Source of the DNA: Caenimonas soli
Lineage (GTDB): Bacteria > Pseudomonadota > Gammaproteobacteria > Burkholderiales > Burkholderiaceae_C
DNA: 64,000 nt
Direction: 5' to 3'
Assembly (NCBI RefSeq): GCF_013155545.1
Contig: NZ_JABJVV010000009.1
Span: 62,001 to 126,000 of the forward strand
The position numbers and the translations under genes were made by a program. Below the pieces are notes generated by a model that had not been told where the DNA came from, did no database searches, and saw only the letters and a list, made by a program, of their open reading frames with translations. Shown piece by piece: positions 31,496 to 39,198 of the stretch; within the stretch, counting starts at the first letter, position 1, and each line of letters begins with the position of its first letter.

Positions 31496-32131
31496 ATGGC
31501 CCAGTACTTCGAAGTCCACCCCGAGAATCCGCAGCCGCGCCTGCTCAAGCAGGCCGTGGGACTGCTCGAGCGCGGCGGGGTGCTGGCCGTGCCGACGGAC
31601 TCGAGCTATGCCCTGGCTTGCCACCTCGACGATAAGACCGCCGCCGACCGCCTGCGCCAGATCCGCGGCGTGGATGACAAGCACCACCTCACCCTGCTGT
31701 GCCGCGACCTGAGCGAGCTGGCCAACTACGCGCGGGTCGACAACCGCCAGTACCGGCTGCTGAAATCGGCCACGCCCGGCGCCTACACCTTCATCCTGGA
31801 AGCCACGCGCGAGGTGCCGCGCCGCGTCAGCCATCCGCAGCGCAAGACCATAGGCCTGCGGGTGCCCGGCCACCGGGCGCTGCAGGAACTGCTGGCGCTG
31901 CACGGGGCGCCGCTGCTGGCCACCACGCTGATAGCGCCGCATGAAACCGCGTCCATCAACGACGCGCAAGAAATCCGCGAGCGCTTCGAACACCAGCTCG
32001 CCGGCGTGATCGACGCCGGCGCCTGCCCCTCTCAGCCGACCACGGTAATCGACCTGACGCCCATGGGCACCGGCGGGGAGGCCGTGGTGGTGCGCGAAGG
32101 GCGCGGCGATATCGCGGCCCTCGGGCTGTGA
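31496..32131 (+). CDS. Sua5/YciO/YrdC-family protein (YciO type)
   Basis: 211 residues with the YrdC fold: GGVLAVPTDSSYALACHLDD, the nucleotide/carbonate-binding stretch IRGVDDKHHLTLLCRDL, PGAYTFILEAT, and IGLRVPGHRALQELL. YrdC/Sua5 make threonylcarbamoyl-AMP for tRNA t6A37. This sequence is closer to the YciO branch, whose activity is less certain, so tRNA modification is a possibility rather than a firm call. It starts 4 bases after the DMT transporter. Confidence 0.88.
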   Translation: MAQYFEVHPENPQPRLLKQAVGLLERGGVLAVPTDSSYALACHLDDKTAADRLRQIRGVDDKHHLTLLCRDLSELANYARVDNRQYRLLKSATPGAYTFILEATREVPRRVSHPQRKTIGLRVPGHRALQELLALHGAPLLATTLIAPHETASINDAQEIRERFEHQLAGVIDAGACPSQPTTVIDLTPMGTGGEAVVVREGRGDIAALGL

Positions 32132-32187
32132 TCGAGGTTGTCATTGCGGGCTTGACCAATCCACCTGTTGCGCGCCAGCACCTCGCG

Positions 32188-32219
32188 GCAAGGCTGTGCG
32201 CCGGTCGGCTGCGGCGCGC
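32188..32219 (+). repeat. 32-base repeat unit A, left copy
   Basis: Begins GCAAGGCTGTGCGCCGGTCG. Its reverse complement recurs at 33804-33835 with one mismatch. It lies in the gap after the YciO-type gene, next to the stem-loop element. Confidence 0.7.
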
Positions 32220-32252
32220 GGACCAGCCGTTCGGCGCCGGGAGCGCCGAAAC

Positions 32253-32364
32253 GATGCGGAGGTCGAGTTTGCGGCCTTTGGACTAATCGTGGCCTGTCCC
32301 CGCGCTCCGGAGATGTCCTGCGCGCTGATCGCGCGCAAACGGCCGCAAACTCGACCTCCGCATC
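32253..32364 (+). repeat. Extragenic stem-loop element, left copy
   Basis: Perfect 24-base inverted arms (32253-32276 begins GATGCGGAGGTCGAG; 32341-32364 is its exact complement) enclose a 64-base loop. The loop (CTGTCCCCGCGCTCCGGAG, GCGCGCTGATCGCGCGCAA) is nearly the same as the loop of the element at 33932-34043, in opposite orientation, while the arms are unrelated. Confidence 0.8.
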
Positions 32365-32392
32365 TCGCCTGGTCCCTATATGGACGCCTCCC

Positions 32393-32657
32393 ATGTGGCA
32401 AGCAAGTTTTTGAAGTTCTGACGCGGCGGGTTCATTGCGGTCTTATATCCGGCCTTTAGTACAGTCGGACTTCCTCCGCTGTTGGCCCTGGTGGTCTTCG
32501 CGAGGTCGGGGCTTGACTGATTGACGGGCTTTAATGCCCTTGGGCTAGGTTAGCCTTGCCGACCCACGGTCTGACCGCTTTGCCATCACTTCATCTGCTC
32601 GCCTGCACACTCCTTGGCGGCGCCTGCCGCTTGATCCGAATGAAGAGTTTGTTGCAC
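32393..32657 (-). other. IS noncoding end, candidate bridge-RNA region
   Basis: 265 bases between the transposase stop and the inverted repeat. On the transposase strand it contains small hairpins such as GGCTA-ACC-TAGCC and GGGC-ATTAAA-GCCC. No gene is seen. The bridge-RNA reading rests on the location known for IS1111-type elements. Confidence 0.45.
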
Positions 32658-33680
32658 TCAGTGGGATGCCGGGCTGGACCCCCAGCGCGGCTCATAAGCA
32701 GAGCCGTGAGAAGCCATCGCCCACGCGGTGCGCGCCAGTTTGTGGGCCACGGCTGTGGCCGCCACGTTGAACGGTCGTCGCTGCAGCAGTTGCGCGATCC
32801 ATTCGGGTGGGTTGGCCACGCGCACCAAGTTTCTAGCGCCGTGGATCAGCAGGGTGCGCAGGTAAGCGTCGCCACGTTTGGTGATCCCGCCTATGCGCAC
32901 CTTGCCGCCGGTGCCGCTGTGGCGCGGTGTCAAGCCCAGGCCGCAGGCGAACTCGCGTGCATTGCGCCAACCCGACCCGTCTCCCAGCGTCGCGGCCAAA
33001 GCAGTGGCCCCCAGCACGCCGATGCCCGGCACCTTGCGCAGTCGCTTGGCAGTTGTGTTGCTGCGCTGTACTGCCTCGATCTCTTGTTCAAGGCTGTGCA
33101 CGTGCTCTTCGATTTGGCGCAATGTCTCCAGATGCGCTTGCAGCAGGCGGACCATTACCGGTGGCAGCTGTGCCTCAATCGAGGCGCGTTGCTCGCACAG
33201 CCAGCGCAGGGCTGCGGGCTTGCCCTTGGGCAGCACGATGCCGAACTCGTACAGTAGCCCGCGCAGCGCGTTGAGGCTGGCGGTGCGCACTTGAACCCAG
33301 TGAGACCGCATGCGGTGCACCGACAGCTCGGCTTGCTGCTGCGCAGTCTTGACTTGCACCCGACGGATGTCCTGATGCTGAGCGGCCAGCCACAGGCCGC
33401 GGGCATCGGCCGCGTCATCCTTGTTCCGGCTGACGAAGGCGCGCACCTGGTGGGCTGGAAGCAGCTCGACTTGGTGGCCCAGCGCTGCCAACACTCGCGC
33501 CCAATGGTGAGCGCCACCGCAAGCCTCCATCACCACGCGGGCCGGCTCGCGCCTGGCAAAGAACTCGCTCACCTTGCCTCGGCTCAGCTTCCTGCCGCAG
33601 ATCTCGCCGCCGGCAGGGTCCACCCAGTGCACTTGAAAGACATTCTTTGCAATGTCCATGCCGTACGTCGTAGCATTCAT
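32658..33680 (-). CDS. IS110/IS1111-family transposase
   Basis: 340-residue DEDD transposase. The N-terminal RuvC-like domain has the catalytic carboxylates in YGMDIAKNVFQVHW (D), VVMEACGGAHHWAR (E) and RNKDDAADARGLWLA (DD). The C-terminal Tnp_20 domain contains VPGIGVLGATALAATLGD and GLTPRHSGTGGKVRIGGITK, with the proposed serine nucleophile in RHSGT. AAGGAGG lies 8 bases before ATG 33680. The gene looks intact. Confidence 0.93.
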   Translation of the reverse strand: MNATTYGMDIAKNVFQVHWVDPAGGEICGRKLSRGKVSEFFARREPARVVMEACGGAHHWARVLAALGHQVELLPAHQVRAFVSRNKDDAADARGLWLAAQHQDIRRVQVKTAQQQAELSVHRMRSHWVQVRTASLNALRGLLYEFGIVLPKGKPAALRWLCEQRASIEAQLPPVMVRLLQAHLETLRQIEEHVHSLEQEIEAVQRSNTTAKRLRKVPGIGVLGATALAATLGDGSGWRNAREFACGLGLTPRHSGTGGKVRIGGITKRGDAYLRTLLIHGARNLVRVANPPEWIAQLLQRRPFNVAATAVAHKLARTAWAMASHGSAYEPRWGSSPASH

Positions 33681-33797
33681 AGCGGAGGCCTCCTTCGCAA
33701 GTGGTTGATCGAAACTCCACTTTGGCACTAGATGCCGTCAGTTGCGAGGCCTCCCTTCCTCGCAGTGGCAGCGGGGGGCGGGAGGCGTCCATACCAT

Positions 33798-33922
33798 CTG
33801 ATTGCGCGCCGCAGCCGACCGACGCACAGCCTTGCAGAAGCACGGTTGGAGTGCGGAAGCCTTCGGCGCGCCAACTAAGTCCGAGCGAAGCCGCGTGTGG
33901 GCGGGCTGGGGCGCGCAATCAG
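33798..33922 (+). repeat. Inverted-repeat element abutting the IS right end
   Basis: CTGATTGCGCGCC (33798-33810) is the exact complement of GGCGCGCAATCAG (33910-33922). The enclosed sequence contains the 32-base unit A (33804-33835, reverse orientation). It begins only 5 bases after the IS inverted repeat. Confidence 0.65.
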
Positions 33923-33931
33923 GCTGCCCGA

Positions 33932-34043
33932 GGCGTCGGGGAATGGACTTGCGGGCGTTGCGCGCGATCAGCGCGCGGGCCTCTCCGGAGCGCGAGGACA
34001 GTCCACGATGAGTCCGCAGCCCGCAAGTCCGTTCCCCGGCGCC
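33932..34043 (-). repeat. Extragenic stem-loop element, right copy
   Basis: 25-base inverted arms (33932-33956 and 34019-34043) with two mismatches, both of which would be G-U pairs in RNA. The loop is about 85% identical to that of the left element when reversed. The arms, around GGACTTGCGGGC, are unrelated to the left arms. Confidence 0.8.
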
Positions 34044-34276
34044 GCTTGCGCGCCTTGAAAAGGCGCGGAACGGGCTGACCGCGCGTCACAGCCCGCCCGC
34101 ACGCGGCTTCGCCGCCCACACGCAGGCCTGCAACAGCAGCGGACCGCTCGCGACCATGGGTCCCGGGTCAAGCTCACATCCATGAGCAATTGCCAGCGCT
34201 CTGAAATCTCCGGCCAGTAGTGGGCTTGACCCGCAATCCATGTCGCGAATGGCAAGATGGCAGCCGGCCTGCATGG

Positions 34277-34297
34277 ATCCCGGATCGAGTCCGGGAT
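34277..34297 (+). repeat. REP-like palindrome
   Basis: ATCCCGGA-TCGAG-TCCGGGAT: perfect 8-base stem, flanked by ATGG and GACAGG. It is related to the widespread proteobacterial extragenic palindrome built on GGATCCCGG. A degenerate relative (GGGTCCCGGGTCAAGC) is at about 34155. It sits 30 bases before the M50 protease start and could also affect that transcript. The rest of the gap from 34044 to 34326 shows no gene. Confidence 0.6.
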
Positions 34298-34326
34298 GAC
34301 AGGCCGCGTCTGACACAATCCCCCTC

Positions 34327-34995
34327 GTGGATATCAACAACCTCGTTCAAACAGTCCTCATCTACGCACTGCCGGTGCTGTTCGCCATCACCATCCATGA
34401 GGCGGCGCACGGCTACGTGGCGCGGGCCCTGGGCGACGACACGGCTTACATGATGGGCCGGGTCACGCTCAACCCGATCAAGCACATCGACCCCGTCGGC
34501 ACCATCCTGATGCCGCTGTTGCTGTACTTCGCCACTTCGGGCGCTTTTCTTTTCGGCTACGCCAAACCGGTGCCGGTCGAGTTCGGGCGGCTGCGCCGGC
34601 CCAAACGCGACATGATCTGGGTCGCGCTGGCCGGCCCGGCTTCCAACTTCATCCAGGCGATCCTCTGGGCGATCGGCTACACCTTGCTGGTGGGCACGGA
34701 CACCAACGAACGCTTCTTCCTGGAGATGTGCAAGGCCGGCGTGCTGGTCAACCTGGTGATGTGGGCCTTCAACCTGTTCCCGCTGCCCCCGCTGGACGGA
34801 GGCCGCGTCCTGGTGGGCCTGCTGCCGCATCGCCTGGCCTATTCGCTCAGCCGCATCGAGCCCTGGGGCTTTTTCATCGTGCTGGGCCTGGTGCTGATCG
34901 GCGTCGTCGGCACCTACTGGCTTCGTCCGCTGATTTCGCTGGGCTATCTGTCGCTGGACTTCCTGCTCACGCCGCTGACTTCCCTGTTTCTCTAG
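34327..34995 (+). CDS. Site-2 protease family (M50) membrane metalloprotease
   Basis: 222-residue polytopic protein. The zinc motif HEAAH (in ITIHEAAHGYVARAL, about 21-30) and the second motif NLFPLPPLDGGRVL (about 148-161) give the M50 catalytic pair. About five hydrophobic segments. No PDZ domain, so this is the small YwhC-type branch rather than RseP. GTG start at 34327. trpS follows after 2 bases. Confidence 0.92.
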   Translation: MDINNLVQTVLIYALPVLFAITIHEAAHGYVARALGDDTAYMMGRVTLNPIKHIDPVGTILMPLLLYFATSGAFLFGYAKPVPVEFGRLRRPKRDMIWVALAGPASNFIQAILWAIGYTLLVGTDTNERFFLEMCKAGVLVNLVMWAFNLFPLPPLDGGRVLVGLLPHRLAYSLSRIEPWGFFIVLGLVLIGVVGTYWLRPLISLGYLSLDFLLTPLTSLFL

Positions 34996-34997
34996 TT

Positions 34998-36293
34998 ATG
35001 GCACCGACTTCTCCCACCCGCTTTCTCACCGGCATCACCACCACCGGCACGCCCCATCTGGGCAACTACGTCGGCGCCATTCGGCCGGCGGTTGAGGCCA
35101 GCCGCCGCGCCGGCATCCAGAATTTCTACTTCCTGGCCGACTATCACGCCCTCATCAAGTGCGACGAGCCGGCGCGCATCCAGCGCTCGACGCTGGAGAT
35201 CGCCGCCTGCTGGCTGGCCGCGGGCCTGGACCCGGAGCACGTCTTCTTCTACCGCCAGTCCGACATTCCCGAAATCACCGAACTGACCTGGCTGCTCACC
35301 TGCGTCACCGGTAAGGGCCTGCTCAATCGGGCCCATGCCTACAAGGCTTCGGTGGACAAGAACGTCGCCGCCGGCAACGACCCGGATGCCGATGTGACCG
35401 CGGGCCTGTTCATGTACCCGGTGCTGATGGCGGCGGACATCCTGATGTTCAAGGCGCACAAGATCCCGGTGGGCCGCGACCAGGTGCAGCACATCGAAAT
35501 GGCGCGCGACATGGCGCAAAGCTTCAACCACCTCTACGGCGAGCATTTCGTGCTGCCCGAAGCGGCCGTGGACGACTCGGTGGCCATGCTGCCCGGCCTG
35601 GACGGGCGCAAGATGAGCAAGAGCTACGACAACATCATTCCGCTGTTCGCGCCGCCCGCGCAGATCAGGAAACAGATCGCCGGCATCGTGACCGACTCGC
35701 GCGCGCCGGGCGAGCCCAAGCCGGTCGAGGGCTCGGCCCTGTTCCAGATCTACCAGGCCTTCGCCTCGCCCGAGGAAACACAGCAATTGCGCCAGGCCTA
35801 CGCCGACGGCATCGCCTGGGGCGAGGCCAAGCAGCTGCTGTTCGAGCGCATCGACCGCGAGGTCGCGCCCATGCGCGAGCGCCACGACGCGTTGATCAGC
35901 AACCCCCAGCAGCTGGAGAAGATCCTGCGGGGCGGGGCCGACAAGGCGCGCGCCATCGCCACCCCATTCATGGCGCAGCTGCGCGAGGCCGTGGGCCTGC
36001 GCAACCTGGGCGCGCAGGCGGCATCGGCCGGCAAGAGCAAGGCTGCCAAGGCAGCCCTGCCCTCCTTCAAGCAGTACCGCGAAGCCGATGGCCGGCACTA
36101 CTTCAAGCTGGTGGATGCCGCAGGGCGGCTGCTGGCCCAGAGCACGGGCTTTGCATCGCCCCAGGAAGCCGGCCGCGCCGTCGCCCAGCTCAAGCAGGGC
36201 GGGCTGGCCGGACTGGAGGAATCGCTGCAGCTGGCCGAGGGAGTCAGCCGTGCGGATCTGGGGGCTGCGCTGGCGGCACTGACAGAAGCCTGA
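34998..36293 (+). CDS. trpS: Tryptophan--tRNA ligase
   Basis: 431-residue class I aminoacyl-tRNA synthetase. The HIGH-type motif is TPHLGNYVGA and the KMSKS motif is GRKMSKSYDN, with GRDQVQHIEMARDMA as the tryptophan/adenylate pocket. A C-terminal extension of about 70 residues (FKQYREADGRHYFKLVDAAG ...) follows the catalytic core, common in Burkholderiales TrpRS. ATG 34998 is chosen because the longer frame overlaps the protease. Confidence 0.96.
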   Translation: MAPTSPTRFLTGITTTGTPHLGNYVGAIRPAVEASRRAGIQNFYFLADYHALIKCDEPARIQRSTLEIAACWLAAGLDPEHVFFYRQSDIPEITELTWLLTCVTGKGLLNRAHAYKASVDKNVAAGNDPDADVTAGLFMYPVLMAADILMFKAHKIPVGRDQVQHIEMARDMAQSFNHLYGEHFVLPEAAVDDSVAMLPGLDGRKMSKSYDNIIPLFAPPAQIRKQIAGIVTDSRAPGEPKPVEGSALFQIYQAFASPEETQQLRQAYADGIAWGEAKQLLFERIDREVAPMRERHDALISNPQQLEKILRGGADKARAIATPFMAQLREAVGLRNLGAQAASAGKSKAAKAALPSFKQYREADGRHYFKLVDAAGRLLAQSTGFASPQEAGRAVAQLKQGGLAGLEESLQLAEGVSRADLGAALAALTEA

Positions 36294-36306
36294 CTGATGG
36301 CATGCT

Positions 36307-36337
36307 AATGACAACCCTTAACCGGGGGTTAGTCATT
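36307..36337. terminator. Hairpin between trpS and the response regulator
   Basis: AATGAC-AACCC pairs with GGGTT-A-GTCATT (11 pairs, one bulge). No T-tract follows, so it could be a factor-dependent terminator or an operator for the regulator that starts at 36357. Confidence 0.4.
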
Positions 36338-36356
36338 CGCGGTTATCCTTAGTTCT

Positions 36357-36980
36357 ATGTCGCTCGAAATCAAAACCCCGAAGCCGTTGACCCTGTATGT
36401 CATCGACGACCATCCGCTGATGCGTGAGGCCGTTGTCATGTTGCTGCGCCGTCTGCGCCCCGGGGCCAATGTGATCGAGCTCGACCGCTTGGGCGGCATG
36501 GAATCGGCCGTCAAGCAGCACGGCGTACCCGACCTGATCTGCCTCGACTTGAAGCTGCCCGACACCACGGGCACATCGGGCATCCACGAACTCAAGAAGC
36601 GCTTCCCCGAAACGCCCCTGGCCGTGCTGTCCGCCTCCCCCGCGGCCGACGCCGAAGAGGGTTGCATCGAGGCCGGCGCCGACATCTACATCGAGAAGTC
36701 TTCGGGTGCCCAGGAGATCGGCGCCGCCTTGCGCGCCCTGCTCAACGCGGACGGCGGATTCGAAGAGCTATCGCCCACCGACAACAAGCTGTCCAAGCGC
36801 CAGAAGCAGCTGATCGTCATGCTGGACCGGGGCTTGTCCAATCGCGAGATCGCCGACGAACTGGGTATCAGCGAGCACACCGTCAAGGTTCACCTTTGGC
36901 GCCTGTTCCGCCGCCTGGGTGTGAAGAGCCGCACGCAGACGATTCACTACGCCCGCACTCACGGCATGCTGACCAGCTGA
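36357..36980 (+). CDS. Response regulator, NarL/FixJ type (REC-LuxR HTH)
   Basis: 207 residues: receiver domain (about 10-130; DD pair in VIDDHPLMREAV, phosphoacceptor in LICLDLKLPD, conserved K in YIEKSSGA) and LuxR-type helix-turn-helix (about 145-205; SKRQKQLIVMLDRGLSNREI, GISEHTVKVHLWRLFRRL). It is convergent with the histidine kinase gene (22-base overlap of the 3' ends), which is its likely partner. Confidence 0.93.
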   Translation: MSLEIKTPKPLTLYVIDDHPLMREAVVMLLRRLRPGANVIELDRLGGMESAVKQHGVPDLICLDLKLPDTTGTSGIHELKKRFPETPLAVLSASPAADAEEGCIEAGADIYIEKSSGAQEIGAALRALLNADGGFEELSPTDNKLSKRQKQLIVMLDRGLSNREIADELGISEHTVKVHLWRLFRRLGVKSRTQTIHYARTHGMLTS

Positions 36981-38374
36981 GCCACCGAAGCGGCCGCGCG
37001 GTCGGCCGCTTCCCTTGCGTCGGTGGGTTCGAGAAACACGCGAAACACCGTGCCTCGGCCCGGCCGCGAAGCCAGGCTCAAGGGATGGCCCAGGATGGCT
37101 GCCAGGCGCGCCACGATGTACAGCCCCAGCCCGAAGCCGTCCTCGGTGCCCGCATGGCTGGGCACCTTGTAGAACTCCCGGAAGATCTCCCGCTGGTGCA
37201 CCGGCGCAATGCCCAGCCCGGTGTCCCACACTTCGATGCAGCGGCCACCCGCCTTGGCGCGAGTTGCCACCAGCACGCCGCCGCGCTGCGTGTACTTCAC
37301 CGCGTTGGAAACCAGGTTGCCGACGATGCGGCGCAGCAGGATGGGGTCCGAAATCACGGTGCCCAGCGTCACGTGAACCCTGAACTGCAGGCCCTTGGCC
37401 TGGGCCAGGGGCCGGTACTGCAGTTCCAGGTCGTGCAGCAGCTTGCCCAGGTCGACCGGCTCTATGTTCAGCTTGATCTTGCCGGAGTCCAGGCGCACCA
37501 GGTCGAACAGCGAATCGAATAGCGCGTTCACGGCCTTGGTCGATTCCACGATCTTGGGCGCGATCTCGTGCACCAGCTCCGGCTCGCTGCCCAGCCAATC
37601 CGCGTACAGCCCCAGGGCATGAACGGGCTGGCGAATGTCGTGCGCCGCGCTCGCAAGGAACCGGTTCTTGATCTCCACGGCGTCCAGCGCCGCCTGGGTT
37701 TGCCGCGTCAGCGACTCGATCAGCTGGCTGTTGCGGTACTGCAATTGGAAATTCGTGCGGTGCGTCTCGTGCAATCGCGACCCGGCCTGGCGCAGCACCT
37801 GCCAGAAGATCACCAGCAGCGCGATGATCCAGTAGTGATAGTACGGCCCGTGAAACTGCAACTCCACGCCGATGCGCCAGAGCATGACACCCAACGCCGT
37901 GAGCGCCAGCGTGTCGAGGTAAAGGCGCAGCGTGCGCAGGTGGCTGGACAGGGCGTTGATGGAAAACATCGCCACCCCCGCCAGGATCAGCCAGCAGATG
38001 AACTGATCCGCCAGCGACGACCGGTCGAAATACAGCAAGGTGGACAGGCCCCAGACCAGCCCACTGACGGGCCACAGGAGCCGGTAGCGGCGGAAAAAAG
38101 CCAGGTGCTCGGCCGCACCGCCGGTCAGCACCTCGCGCACATATTTGCGAATGATCAGGGAGCGTGCGCTCGCGATCGCCACCGCCGCAAGCGACCACAG
38201 CAGCAGCGAGCCCAGGCTGGCGCTGTTCCACAGCACGCCCACGAAGATGGGGATGAGCAAAAAGCCGACCAGCTGCGTGTTGCGGGCCGTGCGCATGAGG
38301 CTGCGCACCAGCTCGGCTTCGACCCACTGGGCCTCGGCGGGCGTCGCAATCGCGGGGGCAATGTCGGGCTTCAT
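36959..38374 (-). CDS. Membrane sensor histidine kinase
   Basis: 471 residues. N-terminal membrane region with about six helices (30-200), then HisKA with the phosphorylation site SAAHDIRQPVHALGLY and an HATPase domain: N box LVSNAVKYTQRGG, G1 VWDTGLGIAP, F box EIFREFYK, G2 GFGLGLYIV. No recognised extracellular sensor domain, so the membrane part itself may sense. ATG 38374 is chosen by alignment to the first helix; the frame is open upstream. It follows a small receiver protein in the same direction (26-base gap). Confidence 0.93.
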   Translation of the reverse strand: MKPDIAPAIATPAEAQWVEAELVRSLMRTARNTQLVGFLLIPIFVGVLWNSASLGSLLLWSLAAVAIASARSLIIRKYVREVLTGGAAEHLAFFRRYRLLWPVSGLVWGLSTLLYFDRSSLADQFICWLILAGVAMFSINALSSHLRTLRLYLDTLALTALGVMLWRIGVELQFHGPYYHYWIIALLVIFWQVLRQAGSRLHETHRTNFQLQYRNSQLIESLTRQTQAALDAVEIKNRFLASAAHDIRQPVHALGLYADWLGSEPELVHEIAPKIVESTKAVNALFDSLFDLVRLDSGKIKLNIEPVDLGKLLHDLELQYRPLAQAKGLQFRVHVTLGTVISDPILLRRIVGNLVSNAVKYTQRGGVLVATRAKAGGRCIEVWDTGLGIAPVHQREIFREFYKVPSHAGTEDGFGLGLYIVARLAAILGHPLSLASRPGRGTVFRVFLEPTDAREAADRAAASVAQLVSMP

Positions 38375-38400
38375 CGGCCCGAGTCTAGAACAGAAAAAAA

Positions 38401-38769
38401 CTATTCCAGCGCGGAGCAGAACTCGATGAACCGGCCCATGTCGTGAGCCTTGTGGAACACCGCATCGGCGCCCAGGTCCATGCAGTGTTTCTGGATTCCC
38501 GGCGACACGTAGTTGCTCAGCACCACGGCCTTGCCGCCGGCGGACCAGGAGCGGCATTTGGACAGCACTCCCATGCCCGTGCCCGCATCCAGGATCAGGT
38601 CGATCACGGCCAGGTCCCATCCGTGGGGGTTCTCCTCGAGCCAGAGATTGGCCTCGGCCTCCGTGGTCACGGCGCCGACCGGCTTCAGGTCTCCAATGCT
38701 CTCCAGCAGGTCGGCCACTATGCCGTGAACCCGACGATCATCTTCCACCAGCAAAACGCGAATAGTCAC
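38401..38769 (-). CDS. Single-domain response regulator
   Basis: 122-residue stand-alone receiver: IRVLLVEDDRRVHGIVADLL (acidic pair), DLAVIDLILDAGTGMGVL (phosphoacceptor D), VVLSNYVSPG (T/S site is S) and DAVFHKAHD (K). No output domain. The start is taken as GTG 38769, though no clear ribosome-binding site is seen. It lies upstream of the histidine kinase in the same transcription unit and may act as a phosphate sink or phosphorelay intermediate. Confidence 0.85.
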   Translation of the reverse strand: MTIRVLLVEDDRRVHGIVADLLESIGDLKPVGAVTTEAEANLWLEENPHGWDLAVIDLILDAGTGMGVLSKCRSWSAGGKAVVLSNYVSPGIQKHCMDLGADAVFHKAHDMGRFIEFCSALE

Positions 38770-38951
38770 ATCGATCAGGGACCCAGGGTCCGGTTTGTGA
38801 ATCAGAAAAAGCCGGACACGCAGATCGCGCGGCGGCACTTGTCCCCCACTGTTGCTCTACTTCGCATTCTGAGAGGCGCGCTGACAGCTCGTCCGCGGCT
38901 TCGAGTACCTAACTCTCCATCGTACTCGCTGCCAATGCATGAGCTAAAGGC

Positions 38952-38978
38952 AAAAAAAAGCCCCCGTCAAAGGGGGCT
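38952..38978 (-). terminator. Intrinsic terminator after the KGG-repeat gene
   Basis: On the minus strand AGCCCCC-TTTGAC-GGGGGCT is followed by seven T. It lies 16 bases after the stop of the KGG gene and ends the rpoN-KGG transcript. Confidence 0.9.
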
Positions 38979-38994
38979 CTGGGATGCGGGCCGG

Positions 38995-39198
38995 TCAGCG
39001 CTTGTCGCTTTTCTGCCTGCTGCTATGACTCTTCTTGCCGGCTTCCCGGCCTTCCGCGGAATCGAACTCATGAGCGTTGCCGCTCTGATGGGCAGCCTTG
39101 CCGCCCTGGCTGGCGATCATGCGCTGGCGTTCGGGATCCATGGAGGCGAATCCGCGCCCGGACGAGCCCTTGTTTCCGCCCTGACTACTCGAAGCCAT
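38995..39198 (-). CDS. KGG-repeat stress protein (con-10 like), copy 1
   Basis: 67-residue hydrophilic, glycine-rich protein. The repeat GRGFASMDPERQRMIASQGG followed by KAAHQSGNAHEF and GREAGKK is the KGG (stress-induced acidophilic repeat) motif, found in proteins linked to desiccation and stationary-phase stress. ATG 39198 overlaps the rpoN 3' end by 14 bases and has its own AGGAG site 6 bases upstream. A paralogue lies at 45427-45651. Confidence 0.9.
   Translation of the reverse strand: MASSSQGGNKGSSGRGFASMDPERQRMIASQGGKAAHQSGNAHEFDSAEGREAGKKSHSSRQKSDKR

Larger units (their letters stand above)
32379..33793 (-). mobile_element. IS1111-type insertion sequence (IS110 family)
   Basis: 1415-bp element bounded by a 14-base inverted repeat: TATGGACGCCTCCC at 32379-32392 and GGGAGGCGTCCATA at 33780-33793. 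It encodes one DEDD transposase. Noncoding stretches of 265 bases on the transposase 3' side and about 100 bases on the 5' side fit the IS1111 subgroup, which carries its guide (bridge) RNA in the end region downstream of the transposase. The true tips may extend a few bases beyond the repeats, as is usual in this subgroup. It sits within a cluster of extragenic palindromes. Confidence 0.85.
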
